Assembly: GCF_007830125.1 (NCBI RefSeq)
Contig: NZ_VLLG01000002.1
Coordinates: forward strand, 196,985 to 260,984
DNA from: Chitinophaga japonensis
Lineage (GTDB): Bacteria > Bacteroidota > Bacteroidia > Chitinophagales > Chitinophagaceae
Direction of reading: 5' to 3'
Length of the DNA: 64,000 bases
Positions 8,433 to 18,107 of the stretch are shown here, piece by piece. The notes below the pieces were generated by a model that worked only from the letters and a program-made list of their open reading frames with translations, ran no database searches and was not told where the DNA came from. Every line of letters begins with the position of its first letter. The first letter of the stretch is position 1. A program made the position numbers and the translations under genes.

Positions 8433-10388
8433 TCAGGAAGGAATGATCCTCCGCAACTGCAGGTTGGTGACCGGCGCTACCACCAGCGGGTACTTTTCTA
8501 TGGTTACATAGCTGGAGTCCAGGCCAAAGCCCCGCTCCTCCGACAGGCTGATCTTCTTCAGGAAGAAATACATGCGCATCACCATTCTTTCATACAGGGG
8601 GAGGTCGTTATCGTGCGACAGGAATTTTTCCATTACAATGAACTGGAAATCGCCTACTACGTTCGCTTTGCTCAGCGACTCATAGCGGCTGGTAATGTTC
8701 ACCTCCTTGTTGCGCACCATATCTTCCACCACCATGCGGAACATCAGGTTAATACGTTGCTCCACCCGGAAGCCCAGTCGGAACTCCACGCGGATCAGCT
8801 CATTGGGAATAATGGTCTGTACGGAATATTCGCTGAGGTAGGGCTCGTCGACCACATCCACGTGCACAAACCAGTAAATATCCGCCCGCTTGGGCTTTTT
8901 ATTGAGAATGGAATAAATGATCTTATGCTCTATCTCCTTCGGGTTGTCTGCACTGCTCATGTATACCAGGTGAGTGGCATACTTGGGAATAGAGGTATCG
9001 TTGCTCAGCTCCTGCAGTATAGGCAGGTAATCTTCCAGGCGCACAAACTCCACGTAGCGGTTCTTGATCTTGCGGGACTTGAACCATACCAGCATCACAA
9101 TAAACAATCCGCCCGCCACGATCACGGTCACATAACCGCCATGCACAAATTTTACGAGGTTGGCAAACAGGAATGAAAATTCAATGGTCAGGTATATCAC
9201 GAGGTACATCAATACCCACGATACCCGTACCCGGCGGGTATACAGGTAAAAGGCAAACAGGCAGGAGGTCATTAGCATGGTAATGGTAATGGCCAGCCCG
9301 TAAGCCGCCTCCATAGCGCTGGATTCCTGGAAAATAAGCACAATGGCGGTACAGCCCACAAACAGCATGACGTTAATACCGGGAATGAACAACTGTCCCC
9401 GCATCTCGGTGGGGTAGTTGATCTTGAGCTTGGGCCAGAGGTTCAGCCGCATGGCTTCCGATATCAGCGTAAAGGACCCTGAAATAAGGGCCTGGCTGGC
9501 AATGATGGAGGCCAGGGTGGCGATCAGCACACCAAATATGACAAACCACTCCGGCATGATGGTAAAGAAGGGGTTCTGATCTTTTGGCAGTAGCTGCCCC
9601 TGTTGGGTCAGCAGCCAGGCGCCCTGCCCCAGGTAGTTGAGTATCAGGCAGGTCTTTACAAATATCCAGGAAATACGGATGTTGCTTCGGCCGCAGTGGC
9701 CCAGGTCAGAATAAAGCGCTTCGGCCCCGGTGGTACAAAGGAATACCGCGCCCAGAATCAGGAACCCCTGCGGGTAGGTGGTCAGCAATTCTATGGCATA
9801 ATGGGGACTGAATGCTTTTAGTACGGAAAGGTCGTCAGACACATGCATCAGGCCCAGTACGCCCAGCATGGAAAACCACACCATCATGATCGGCCCGAAC
9901 AGCCGGCCGATGGACACGGTGCCAAACTGCTGCATGAAAAAGAGCCCGGCAATGATGGTCAGCACGATCTTGACGATCATCCACTGGTCCAGGTCCTTGA
10001 ACACCTCCAGGGTACGGAGGCCCTCAATGGCGGAGGTAACGGTAATGGGAGGGGTGATAATACCGTCAGCCAGCAGGGCAGCTCCTCCTATCATCCCAAA
10101 GATAACCGCCCACCTGGCATGCCGCCTTACCAGGGCGTAGAGGGAAAAAATACCGCCTTCCCCCTTGTTATCGGCCTTTAAGGTCAGTATGACGTATTTG
10201 ATCGTGGTCTGCAGGGTCAGCGTCCATATGATGCAGGAAATACCGCCAATCACCAGCAGGTCGCTGATCGGGTTCGTACCCACAATGGCTTTGAAAACGT
10301 ACAATGGAGAGGTACCGATGTCACCGTATATAATGCCCAGTGCTACTATCAACCCGGCTACAGTGGTCCTGTTAGTGTCTATTCTCAC
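8433..10388 (-). CDS. kup: KUP family potassium uptake protein
   Basis: An inner-membrane K+/H+ symporter of 651 residues, slightly longer than E. coli Kup. The N-terminal signature GIIYGDIGTSPLYVFKA is the hallmark of the family, followed by NKGEGGIFSLYAL and LLADGIITPPITVTSAIEG. Twelve hydrophobic segments fill the first ~430 residues. A soluble cytoplasmic C-terminal domain of about 200 residues follows. It takes up potassium with low-affinity constitutive kinetics in characterised relatives. The gene is flanked upstream by the ompA-family terminator and downstream by a nested palindrome, so it appears to be a single transcription unit. Confidence 0.95.
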   Translation of the reverse strand: MRIDTNRTTVAGLIVALGIIYGDIGTSPLYVFKAIVGTNPISDLLVIGGISCIIWTLTLQTTIKYVILTLKADNKGEGGIFSLYALVRRHARWAVIFGMIGGAALLADGIITPPITVTSAIEGLRTLEVFKDLDQWMIVKIVLTIIAGLFFMQQFGTVSIGRLFGPIMMVWFSMLGVLGLMHVSDDLSVLKAFSPHYAIELLTTYPQGFLILGAVFLCTTGAEALYSDLGHCGRSNIRISWIFVKTCLILNYLGQGAWLLTQQGQLLPKDQNPFFTIMPEWFVIFGVLIATLASIIASQALISGSFTLISEAMRLNLWPKLKINYPTEMRGQLFIPGINVMLFVGCTAIVLIFQESSAMEAAYGLAITITMLMTSCLFAFYLYTRRVRVSWVLMYLVIYLTIEFSFLFANLVKFVHGGYVTVIVAGGLFIVMLVWFKSRKIKNRYVEFVRLEDYLPILQELSNDTSIPKYATHLVYMSSADNPKEIEHKIIYSILNKKPKRADIYWFVHVDVVDEPYLSEYSVQTIIPNELIRVEFRLGFRVEQRINLMFRMVVEDMVRNKEVNITSRYESLSKANVVGDFQFIVMEKFLSHDNDLPLYERMVMRMYFFLKKISLSEERGFGLDSSYVTIEKYPLVVAPVTNLQLRRIIPS

Positions 10389-10462
10389 GCTTGTTCGGAT
10401 TAGTTAAAAGCCACCTAAATTACGGCAATATTTATTTGATATGCCAAAATTCCTGAAAACAG

Positions 10463-10504
10463 GAAAGTCCCCCATCACGGAACTTTCCGTAACGGGGGAC
10501 TTTC
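10463..10504 (-). terminator. hairpin terminator after the OmpA-family gene
   Basis: GAAAGTCCCCC (10463-10473) pairs perfectly with GGGGGACTTTC (10494-10504). It lies 34 nt after the stop of the OmpA-family gene on the minus strand and before kup. The stem is strong, but the U-run is short and interrupted. Confidence 0.75.
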
Positions 10505-10537
10505 TTTAATATCAGCTAGGTGTGATACACTACTGTA

Positions 10538-12082
10538 TTAGTTAGCAGGAGCTAAGTCTACAGTGCTGGATTCACCAGGAGTGTTTTGTTTGATGAAACG
10601 GCCCCTGTCGATACCCTGCTGGTCAGCCAGGTAGTCGATCACAGCATCTACTCTTCTGCTGCTCAGGTCTACACCGCCTTTTTTGCCTTTGGCACCAGCG
10701 TGGCCGGTAACCAGTACATTACACTCAGGGTTAGAGCGCAGGGTGTTAGCAACGCTGGACAGGATAGCTTCGTTGTCGGAAGATACCTTGGTAGAGCTGC
10801 CTTTGAATGCTACGCTGGGGAATACCAGGCTGGCGCATGCAGGCTTAACGTTCTTGCAGCACTCAGGATCCGGGCACTTACCAACACCGTCAGCATCTAC
10901 CGGCTGGCAATAGGTCGGAGTGATCAGTTGTTTGTCTTTGTAATCGGGAACACCGTCGCCGTCAGTGTCTTTAGCAACACCGTTTACATCTACAGGAGCG
11001 CCTGCAGGTGTGTTGGGCTCGCGGTCGAACTGGTCAGTTACACCGTCGCCGTCAGCATCCGGCAGTACCGGAGTAGGCAGCTTCATATGACGGGGAGAGC
11101 TCAGCTCGTTGTAGGCGTGATCCAGGGGATTAACCCACCACAGCGGTTCTACACGCTTGTTGGGATTACCCAGGTTGAAGTTCAGGCGAACGCTGGTGTA
11201 AGACATGAAGTCTTTGCTGGCGTCATAAGCGCCTGAGTTATAACCGTCCAGGTAATCGTCAAACGGCATGATCAGTTTTTCTTCAATGCCTATGTTGAAA
11301 CGCTTGGATACTTTGAAAGCGATACCGGTACCGAAGTCGATAGCGTGACGCAGCAGTTGGTTGTCGTCACGACGACCGATCTGTACCCTGTTTCCCTGGG
11401 AAGGAGCGTTCTGCTCGTACTCACCGTCCAGCAGGTTCTTCAGGTCGTCTTTAATGTCTTTACGCTTGCCGCTGAAGTTGATGCCGGAATAGTCATAACC
11501 ATTGCCGGAAGCATCCAGGGCGTCCACGTCTACATCAGCCAGCATCAGGCTGTAACCGCCGAATACGTACCAGTTAACTTTAGGCTGAGATTTGTAGAAC
11601 AGGATATTGCTCAGGGAAGCCATCAGGTCGATGGAAGCAGTGTGGGTAGCAGTTTTGTAGTTGGGAACAATCATGCCACCGTTCCGGGCAGCGGTCGCAG
11701 ACCATGCAGTGCTGTTAGCGTAAGTTGCAGGGCGCAGACGATAATCCAGACCACGGTCAAAAGAACCGATATATTCAGCCCGCACAGAGAAAGTGTGGCC
11801 CAGGGATTTTCTCAGGGACAGACCGCCACCGAAACCAGGACGGGCATCCATGTCACCCCTGATAAAGTGATAACCACCATGGAAACCTAATTCCCACATA
11901 TCGCGGGGTTTCGCAGGATAATCGTACTGGTGGTTAATAAAGTTATTGTGCTGCGCCATTCTGGATGCCGGAACTTTCGAAGAGTCCAGGGCATCATAGT
12001 TCGGCTGAACTTGTGCAAAACCAGTAGACGCCGCTAGTAAACTCATAGCGCCTGCCAGTAATAAGTACTTTTTGCTTGCCAT
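10538..12082 (-). CDS. OmpA-family outer membrane protein with thrombospondin-3-like repeats
   Basis: An outer-membrane protein of 514 residues. Residues 1-23 are a signal peptide ending at GFAQ. Residues about 55-310 are an OmpA-like beta barrel with alternating aromatic strands. A calcium-binding TSP type-3 linker follows near 345-410, with repeats such as DADGDGVTDQFD and DTDGDGVPDYKD. The last 95 residues are an OmpA C-terminal peptidoglycan-binding domain with VDLSSRRVDAVIDYL. It ties the outer membrane to the cell wall and is probably abundant, given its near-consensus promoter at 12140-12170 and strong terminator. Confidence 0.92.
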   Translation of the reverse strand: MASKKYLLLAGAMSLLAASTGFAQVQPNYDALDSSKVPASRMAQHNNFINHQYDYPAKPRDMWELGFHGGYHFIRGDMDARPGFGGGLSLRKSLGHTFSVRAEYIGSFDRGLDYRLRPATYANSTAWSATAARNGGMIVPNYKTATHTASIDLMASLSNILFYKSQPKVNWYVFGGYSLMLADVDVDALDASGNGYDYSGINFSGKRKDIKDDLKNLLDGEYEQNAPSQGNRVQIGRRDDNQLLRHAIDFGTGIAFKVSKRFNIGIEEKLIMPFDDYLDGYNSGAYDASKDFMSYTSVRLNFNLGNPNKRVEPLWWVNPLDHAYNELSSPRHMKLPTPVLPDADGDGVTDQFDREPNTPAGAPVDVNGVAKDTDGDGVPDYKDKQLITPTYCQPVDADGVGKCPDPECCKNVKPACASLVFPSVAFKGSSTKVSSDNEAILSSVANTLRSNPECNVLVTGHAGAKGKKGGVDLSSRRVDAVIDYLADQQGIDRGRFIKQNTPGESSTVDLAPAN

Positions 12083-12139
12083 AATTGTTTTCTATTTAAA
12101 AACTGTTAAAGATTTACTAATAACCCGTTTTTTACCCAG

Positions 12140-12170
12140 CAAAGGTAAAAATCATAAATGAATATACAAA
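12140..12170 (-). promoter_or_regulatory. promoter of the OmpA-family gene
   Basis: On the minus strand TTTG (plus 12167-12170) is followed after 19 nt by TACCTTTG (plus 12140-12147). This is an exact match to the Bacteroidota -33/-7 consensus. The start codon lies about 50 nt beyond the expected transcription start. The rest of the 12083-12375 spacer is AT-rich and holds only a weak -7-like box for the divergent polyprenyl synthase gene. Confidence 0.75.
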
Positions 12171-12375
12171 TTTTTCTTACAATATTATTTTCATTGATAA
12201 CTACTTAAATAACAAAGCTTAGGTAAAACAATTGTTATACCTTAAATTGCTTATTTGTTATCGTAACAATAATGTATTGTTAACGTAATGTTATACCGAT
12301 ATCTACAAATAAAGGGCCAAATTGTTAAAACTTTGATATTTTAAGCCTAGCTTAGCAATCTTTTTTAATTAATAC

Positions 12376-13341
12376 ATGGACGAAATTAAACACCTGATCA
12401 GTAAGGAATTGCATGACTTTGAGAGCAAATTCGCGGATGCGGTAAAAAGCCATGTGCCACTGCTGGACAGGATCATGCATTATATTGTTAAACGGAAAGG
12501 CAAGCAAATCAGGCCCATGTTCGTACTGCTTTCCGCCCGGCTGTTCAGCCAGGACATACAGGAAAGCACCTACCGGGCTGCCGCACTGGTAGAACTGCTG
12601 CATACCGCTACCCTGGTGCATGACGACGTAGTGGACGATGCCAGCGAAAGAAGAGGCTTCTTCTCTATCAATGCTTTATGGAAAAACAAAATAGCCGTGC
12701 TGGTGGGCGATTATTTATTGTCCAAAGGACTACTGCTGTCTCTTAACAACCATGATTACAGAACTTTACAGATATTGACAGAGGCGGTAAAGGAAATGAG
12801 CGAAGGCGAGCTGCTGCAAATGGAGAAGACCCGCAAGCTCAACATACAGGAAGATGTTTACTTTGAGATCATCCGCCGGAAAACAGCCTCCCTCCTGGCG
12901 GCCGCCTGCGCAGCCGGGGCCTGGAGCACCAGCGGCCAGGAAGATGCTGCCGAACAGATGCGCCACTTCGGCGAAAAAGTAGGCATCGCCTTCCAGATCA
13001 AGGACGACCTGTTCGATTACGGGACCGATAAGATTGGCAAACCTACCGGCATAGATATCCGGGAAAAGAAACTGACGCTCCCCCTTATTTATACCCTGCA
13101 GCATGCCAGCCCGGAAACCCGCCGCCGTATCATTTATATTGTCAGGAACCATAACACCGATAAAGAAAAAGTAGCAGAAGTGATAGCGCTGGTAAAAGCT
13201 TCCGGAGGGATCGACTATACACGCGATAAAATGTTCCTTTACCGCGACGAGGCCCTCGCTATCCTGCACCAGTTCCCGGAAAGCGATATCAGGAACGGGC
13301 TGGAACAATTGGTACGTTTTACTACCGATAGAACGTTTTAA
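12376..13341 (+). CDS. polyprenyl diphosphate synthase (trans, long chain)
   Basis: A cytoplasmic enzyme of 321 residues that extends allylic diphosphates with isopentenyl diphosphate in trans. In Bacteroidota it probably makes the side chain of menaquinone. The first aspartate-rich motif is LVHDDVVDD (Asp83, 84, 87, 88) followed by ERRG. The second is KDDLFDYGTDKIGKP. KGKQIRP near residue 41 binds the diphosphate. The small residues before the first motif favour a long-chain product, but the exact chain length cannot be read. RecJ follows after a 48-nt spacer on the same strand. Confidence 0.92.
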   Translation: MDEIKHLISKELHDFESKFADAVKSHVPLLDRIMHYIVKRKGKQIRPMFVLLSARLFSQDIQESTYRAAALVELLHTATLVHDDVVDDASERRGFFSINALWKNKIAVLVGDYLLSKGLLLSLNNHDYRTLQILTEAVKEMSEGELLQMEKTRKLNIQEDVYFEIIRRKTASLLAAACAAGAWSTSGQEDAAEQMRHFGEKVGIAFQIKDDLFDYGTDKIGKPTGIDIREKKLTLPLIYTLQHASPETRRRIIYIVRNHNTDKEKVAEVIALVKASGGIDYTRDKMFLYRDEALAILHQFPESDIRNGLEQLVRFTTDRTF

Positions 13342-13367
13342 GTGAAAGTGACCATTCACTGTTCACT
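13341..13367. repeat. small quasi-palindrome between polyprenyl synthase and recJ
   Basis: AGTGAAAGTGA (13341-13351) pairs with TCACTGTTCACT (13356-13367) apart from one bulged base. Each arm is itself built from the word AGTGA or TCACT, and ACCATTCACT recurs just downstream. It has the same design as the larger intercistronic repeats of this window and overlaps the last base of the upstream stop codon. Confidence 0.5.
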
Positions 13368-13389
13368 ATTTGACCATTCACTCAAGAAG

Positions 13390-15102
13390 ATGCAAAAACG
13401 CTGGACCGTAAGATCATATCAACCAAAAGAGGAAGCGTTGCTGCGACAGGCGCTGGGCATTCATCCTTTACTATGCCGGCTGCTGGTACAGCGCGGCATC
13501 CATACGTATGAAACGGCCAGGCAGTTCTTTCGCCCCGCCCTCAGTGATCTCCACGATCCCTGGAGCATGAAGGACATGGATAAAGCGGTGACCCGCATTG
13601 AACAGGCGTTCTTTCACCAGGAAAAAATACTGGTATATGGTGATTATGACGTGGACGGCACCACAGCGGTAGCTACGGTATTCGACTTCCTGCAGCGGAT
13701 CTATCCCCGCGTGGAATTTTATATCCCGCACCGCTACCGCGAAGGGTACGGCATTTCCGGGGCAGGCATCAGCTACGCTATTGAAAATGATTTCAGCCTG
13801 GTAATAGCCCTCGACTGCGGAATCAAATCCATTGCCCATATCACTGAAGCCAAAACCCACGGTATTGACTTTATCATCTGCGACCACCACCTGCCCGATG
13901 CCACCCTGCCACCGGCAGTGGCCATTCTCAATCCCAAGCAATACGACTGCCCCTACCCTTATAAGGAACTTAGCGGATGCGGCATCGGTTTCAAGCTGAT
14001 TACCGCACTGGGACAGAAGCTGGGCGCGCCGGATGAACAGGCGCTCCGCTACCTGGACCTGGTGGCCACCAGCATAGCGGCGGATATTGTGCCCATGACC
14101 GGCGAGAACAGGACCCTGGCCTTTCACGGCCTGGAAAAAGTGAATGCAGATCCCCTGCCCGGCATACAGGCGCTCATCCAGCTCAGCGGGCTGAAAGAAA
14201 AGCTGACCATCTCCAACCTGGTGTTCGTGATCGCGCCCCGTGTAAATGCCGCCGGCAGGATGGACGACGCCCGCAAAGCAGTGAACCTCTTCGTGGAGAA
14301 CGACCTGGATAAAGCCCTGGAAATTGCGGCAGTGCTGCACGCGGATAATTTTGACCGGAAAGAAATTGACAGCAACATCACGAAGGAAGCAGTGGCCCTG
14401 ATCCAGAACGACGCGACCCTGGCCACGCGCAAAAGCACCGTACTGTTTAAGGCAGACTGGCACAAAGGCGTGGTAGGTATTGTAGCCTCCCGCCTGATCG
14501 ATAAATATTTTTACCGCCCTACCATTATTCTTACGCAGAGCAACGACCAGGTGGCAGGCTCCGCGCGCTCCGTTACGGGGTTTAATGTATATGAGGCCAT
14601 CCACCAGTGCAAAGACCTGCTGGAAAATTACGGCGGACATTTTTATGCGGCCGGCATGACGCTCAAACCCGAGAACGTGGAGGCGTTCCGGCAAAAATTT
14701 GAAGAAGTAGTATCCACCACCATAGACCCCGAGCTGCTGATACCGGAGATCGTGATCGATACGGAGATCGGCTTCAGCGAAATCAACAAACGCTTTTACG
14801 GCATACTGCAGCAGTTCGAGCCCCTGGGCCCGGAAAACCTGCGCCCGGTATTCTTAGCCCGGAATGTAACGGATACCGGCTTTTCCAGGATCGTGAAAGA
14901 CGAGCATATCAAATTCTCCATCAGGCAGGAGCGCAACGGCCCGGCGCTTTCCGGCATCGGCTTCTTCCTGGCCGATAAGTTCCCCGTGGTCAGCAACCGT
15001 CAGCCTTTTGACATGGTTTTCACCATTGATGAAAACGAATGGAACGGGAAAAGCATGCTGCAGTTGAAGGTGATAGACGTCCGGGTAGCGGCCGGCCAAT
15101 GA
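13390..15102 (+). CDS. recJ: single-stranded-DNA-specific exonuclease RecJ
   Basis: A 5'-3' exonuclease of 570 residues on single-stranded DNA, used in recombination and mismatch or base excision repair. It belongs to the DHH phosphoesterase family. Motif I is GDYDVDGTTA (about residues 80-89), a second metal site is LDCGIKS, and CDHHLP is the DHH motif. The DHHA1 domain with GGHFYAAGM follows near residues 415-425, and an OB-fold lies at the C-terminus. I chose ATG 13390, preceded by AAGAAG; an earlier non-ATG start would read through the small palindrome. The stop abuts that of the converging esterase gene. Confidence 0.94.
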   Translation: MQKRWTVRSYQPKEEALLRQALGIHPLLCRLLVQRGIHTYETARQFFRPALSDLHDPWSMKDMDKAVTRIEQAFFHQEKILVYGDYDVDGTTAVATVFDFLQRIYPRVEFYIPHRYREGYGISGAGISYAIENDFSLVIALDCGIKSIAHITEAKTHGIDFIICDHHLPDATLPPAVAILNPKQYDCPYPYKELSGCGIGFKLITALGQKLGAPDEQALRYLDLVATSIAADIVPMTGENRTLAFHGLEKVNADPLPGIQALIQLSGLKEKLTISNLVFVIAPRVNAAGRMDDARKAVNLFVENDLDKALEIAAVLHADNFDRKEIDSNITKEAVALIQNDATLATRKSTVLFKADWHKGVVGIVASRLIDKYFYRPTIILTQSNDQVAGSARSVTGFNVYEAIHQCKDLLENYGGHFYAAGMTLKPENVEAFRQKFEEVVSTTIDPELLIPEIVIDTEIGFSEINKRFYGILQQFEPLGPENLRPVFLARNVTDTGFSRIVKDEHIKFSIRQERNGPALSGIGFFLADKFPVVSNRQPFDMVFTIDENEWNGKSMLQLKVIDVRVAAGQ

Positions 15103-15927
15103 TCATTTATGCTGCTGCAGCAGCCAGGTATACAAGTCTGCATCGGCATAGGTCTTTGTCCAGGCGTCATGCCCGCCGGTAGGATATTCCGTATACTTGA
15201 GCAAAGTGCTGCCACAGGCTTTGATAGCATTCACCATATCACGGGAATTGTTTACGCTGACGGTAGGATCATCGGCATTATGGAAAGCCCATACCGGCAT
15301 ATTCTTAAGGCTGCAGGCCTTATCCACTTCTCCGCCGCCGCAAATAGGCGCAATGGCGGCAAACTGCTCAGGATAATACTCTCCCCATACCCAGGTCTGA
15401 AAACCGCCCATGCTTAAGCCGGTAAGATATACCCGGCTGGGGTCCACATGGTATTTGGTGATGATCTGTTTGAAGAATTGCTGCAGGGCATCGGTGTTCC
15501 ACCACCACCTGGTACACTGCGGCGCCACCATTACAAATTGTTTACCCTTCACCACCTTGCATAAGCCAACATTCTTTACCTTATTAATATCGGTGCCCAT
15601 TTCACCAACACCATGCAGGAAGATGACCAGGGGCCACTTTTTGGTTTTGTCGCTGTTGTAAGTATCCGGCACATACAATACATATTCCGGGTTGATGTTC
15701 CCAACATCTCCCGTCACCTTTTCCGTGGAGAGGCCCAATGTTTCAGTGGGAAAACTGTCTTCCCCGGGTGGCGGCGTTGTTGGGGGTGGTGTAGCGGTTG
15801 TATCCGTACCGGTTGACGGCGGCGGGGTAACAGGTTTTACGGTTTCCCCGCCCTTGGAGCACGCCCCCAGCATCAGCGCACCCAACAATAAAACATGGCT
15901 AAAATTTTTAATTGCTCCTTTTCTCAT
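15103..15927 (-). CDS. alpha/beta hydrolase lipoprotein (esterase, prolyl-oligopeptidase-like)
   Basis: A lipoprotein of 274 residues with a lipobox LGAC (Cys23) and a Pro/Thr-rich linker at about 30-56 that should hold the enzyme off the membrane. The catalytic part shows HGVGEMG near the oxyanion hole, the nucleophile elbow GLSMGG (Ser), an Asp in HNADDPTVSV and a His in GGHDAW. This set is typical of PHB-depolymerase/feruloyl-esterase-like or dienelactone-type hydrolases, which cleave ester bonds in plant or microbial polymers. The substrate is not determinable. It lies between the converging recJ stop and the htpG terminator. Confidence 0.85.
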   Translation of the reverse strand: MRKGAIKNFSHVLLLGALMLGACSKGGETVKPVTPPPSTGTDTTATPPPTTPPPGEDSFPTETLGLSTEKVTGDVGNINPEYVLYVPDTYNSDKTKKWPLVIFLHGVGEMGTDINKVKNVGLCKVVKGKQFVMVAPQCTRWWWNTDALQQFFKQIITKYHVDPSRVYLTGLSMGGFQTWVWGEYYPEQFAAIAPICGGGEVDKACSLKNMPVWAFHNADDPTVSVNNSRDMVNAIKACGSTLLKYTEYPTGGHDAWTKTYADADLYTWLLQQHK

Positions 15928-15945
15928 ATATCTTCTTTACACTAA

Positions 15946-15981
15946 AATGGTCCCGTTCAGCCGAAGCTAAACGGGACCATT
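15946..15981 (-). terminator. terminator downstream of htpG
   Basis: AATGGTCCCGTT (15946-15957) and AACGGGACCATT (15970-15981) form a perfect 12-bp stem with a 12-nt loop. It lies 57 nt after the htpG stop on the minus strand and before the esterase start. T-rich sequence surrounds it. Confidence 0.8.
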
Positions 15982-16037
15982 ATAAAAAAAATTGGCAGCT
16001 TTAATGAACACTTCCTCAAACGGGAAAGGAGCCGGTT

Positions 16038-17888
16038 TTATTGTAAAATTATTTTGCTCTTCTTTTCGCCGCCCAGCAATTCCACGCTGCGGTTTACAAA
16101 CGCCGTCAGGTCAGCGCCGGTCAGCAGGTTCTGGGAAAGCAGGGCCAGGTCGGCCAGGTTGCGCACCAGCTTCTGTTGCTTGTCATCATCTGTTTCCTGC
16201 AGTATCTGCTGGTATATGGGGTGATTGGCGTTCACCGTCATGGTAATATCGTCGGGCATATTGGCATACCAGTTCATACCACCGCCGCCAACAGCCGCCA
16301 TATCCTTCATGCGGCGCATGAACTCCGCACGGGTCACGATCACCGGCTGGGCTTCCGCGCTCAATCCTTTCAGCTCCACTTTAATGTTTTGCTGCGGCAC
16401 CTGCAGGCCAAACAATTCCTTCAGCTTGTTCTCCTGGTCCTGGGTCAGCACGTGCTCCGTCTTTTCGTCCTTGTCTACCAGGTTGTCCGCAATATCGGCA
16501 TCTACGCGGGTAAACTGCACGTTCTCCCATTTCATTTCCATGTTGTTGATGAAAGCCGCATCCACAATGGTTTCCAGCTTCACCACCTTGTAGCCTTTGG
16601 CCTGGGCGGCCTGTATGTAAGCGTCCTGCTGTACCGGGTTGGTAGCGTACAGGATCACCAGTTTGCTCTCTTTGTTGGTTTGCAGCGCCTGTGTTTCCTG
16701 GCGGTATTCTTCCAGGGTATAGAAGGTGCCCCCGGCCACATCTTCCATTACATGGAACTTGTTGGCCTTATCCAGGAATTTGTCGTCCGTCATCATACCG
16801 TATTTCACAAACAGGCCGATGGATTCCCATTTTTCTTCAAACCCTTTACGGTCTGTACGGAACATCTCATCCAGCTTGTCGGCGACCTTTTTGGTGATGT
16901 GGGCATTGATCTTCTTTACATTCGGGTCGCCCTGCAGGTAGCTGCGGCTCACGTTCAGCGGAATGTCCGGGCTGTCTATTACGCCATGCAGCAGCATCAG
17001 GAATTCCGGTACGATATCCTTTACTTCGTCCGTTACATATACCTGGTTGGAGTACAGGTTGATCTTGTCTTTCTGTATCTCGTAGGACTTGGTGATCTTA
17101 GGAAAGTACAGGATACCGGTCAGGTTGAACGGGTAGTCCACGTTCAGGTGTATCCAGAACAGCGGCGCCTCGGAGAAGGGGTACAGCTTTTTATAGAAAT
17201 CCTGGTAGTCCTGGGGTGTCAGGTCCGTAGGCTTGCGGGTCCAGGCGGGATTGGTATCATTGATCTGCTTGTCTTCAAACTGGATGGGTACCGGCAGGAA
17301 TTTGCAGAATTTTTCCAGGATGTTGCGGATGCGGTTTTCGTCCAGGAACTCTTCACTCTCCTCGTTGATGTGCAGCACGATATCGGTTCCGCGTTTTTCT
17401 TTCGTAGTCTCCTCCAACTGGTATTCCGGGCTGCCATCGCATTCCCAGCGCACGGCCTGCGCATCGGGGCGCCAGGAGCGGGTAAAGATCTCCACTTGGT
17501 CGCTCACCATGAAGGAAGAGTAAAAGCCCAGGCCAAAATGGCCGATGATGTTGGCGCCTTCGTTCTGGCCTTTGTACTTTTTCAGGAACTCTTCCGCACC
17601 GGAAAACGCTACCTGGTTAATGTACTTGTCCACCTCTTCCGCGGTCATGCCTACGCCGTTGTCGGAAATGGTAAGGGTCTTTTTCTCTTTGTCCAGTTTG
17701 ACAGTGACTTCGAGGGTTCCCAGTTCATCTTTGAACTCGCCCACGCCGGCCAGGGTTTTCAGCTTTTGCGTGGCATCCACGGCATTGCTCACCAGCTCGC
17801 GGATAAAGATCTCGTGATCGGAATAAAGAAATTTCTTGATAATGGGGAAAATGTTCTCTGTTTGAACACGTATAGCACCTTTCTGCAT
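16038..17888 (-). CDS. htpG: molecular chaperone HtpG (Hsp90)
   Basis: A cytoplasmic ATP-dependent chaperone of 616 residues, close to the usual bacterial length. The GHKL ATPase motifs are all visible near the N-terminus: ELVSNAVDA with the metal-binding Asn, DNGVGM, and GHFGLGFYSSFMV (the ATP lid). A middle client-binding domain with SRSYLQGDP follows, then a C-terminal dimerisation region. No CIRCE element is visible upstream. A large open frame on the opposite strand is a codon shadow. It is separately transcribed, with a perfect hairpin after its stop. Confidence 0.97.
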   Translation of the reverse strand: MQKGAIRVQTENIFPIIKKFLYSDHEIFIRELVSNAVDATQKLKTLAGVGEFKDELGTLEVTVKLDKEKKTLTISDNGVGMTAEEVDKYINQVAFSGAEEFLKKYKGQNEGANIIGHFGLGFYSSFMVSDQVEIFTRSWRPDAQAVRWECDGSPEYQLEETTKEKRGTDIVLHINEESEEFLDENRIRNILEKFCKFLPVPIQFEDKQINDTNPAWTRKPTDLTPQDYQDFYKKLYPFSEAPLFWIHLNVDYPFNLTGILYFPKITKSYEIQKDKINLYSNQVYVTDEVKDIVPEFLMLLHGVIDSPDIPLNVSRSYLQGDPNVKKINAHITKKVADKLDEMFRTDRKGFEEKWESIGLFVKYGMMTDDKFLDKANKFHVMEDVAGGTFYTLEEYRQETQALQTNKESKLVILYATNPVQQDAYIQAAQAKGYKVVKLETIVDAAFINNMEMKWENVQFTRVDADIADNLVDKDEKTEHVLTQDQENKLKELFGLQVPQQNIKVELKGLSAEAQPVIVTRAEFMRRMKDMAAVGGGGMNWYANMPDDITMTVNANHPIYQQILQETDDDKQQKLVRNLADLALLSQNLLTGADLTAFVNRSVELLGGEKKSKIILQ

Positions 17889-18000
17889 GGGTAATTCAGA
17901 TTTTAGACTTTGTTTCGGTTCCCAAAGGACGTGCCAGCGGGGAGCGGGCTGACAAGTTGTCCGTAGCCGCCTCCTAACTTAACAAATAGATCATAAAACT

Positions 18001-18034
18001 TTTGTGTTAAACCACCACGACAATCCGTATTTTG
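18001..18034 (+). promoter_or_regulatory. candidate promoter of the secreted nuclease gene
   Basis: TTTG (18001-18004) is followed after 23 nt by TATTTTG (18028-18034), close to the Bacteroidota pattern but with imperfect spacing and -7 box. The start codon lies 74 nt downstream. The htpG/nuclease spacer shows nothing else clear. Confidence 0.3.
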
Positions 18035-18107
18035 CAGTACTAAAACCTATTTCCCCAACACAATCCATTTGAATGTGATCATCTAACCGAGAAAATCCCG
18101 AACGCGT

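Noticed and set aside
13342..13389. Earlier non-ATG start for recJ
   Set aside because: It reads through a small palindrome; ATG 13390 has a purine-rich sequence before it and gives the normal RecJ N-terminus.
16176..17894. 572-codon open frame antisense to htpG
   Set aside because: It mirrors the htpG coding frame; htpG is unmistakable and the antisense product has no recognisable domain.
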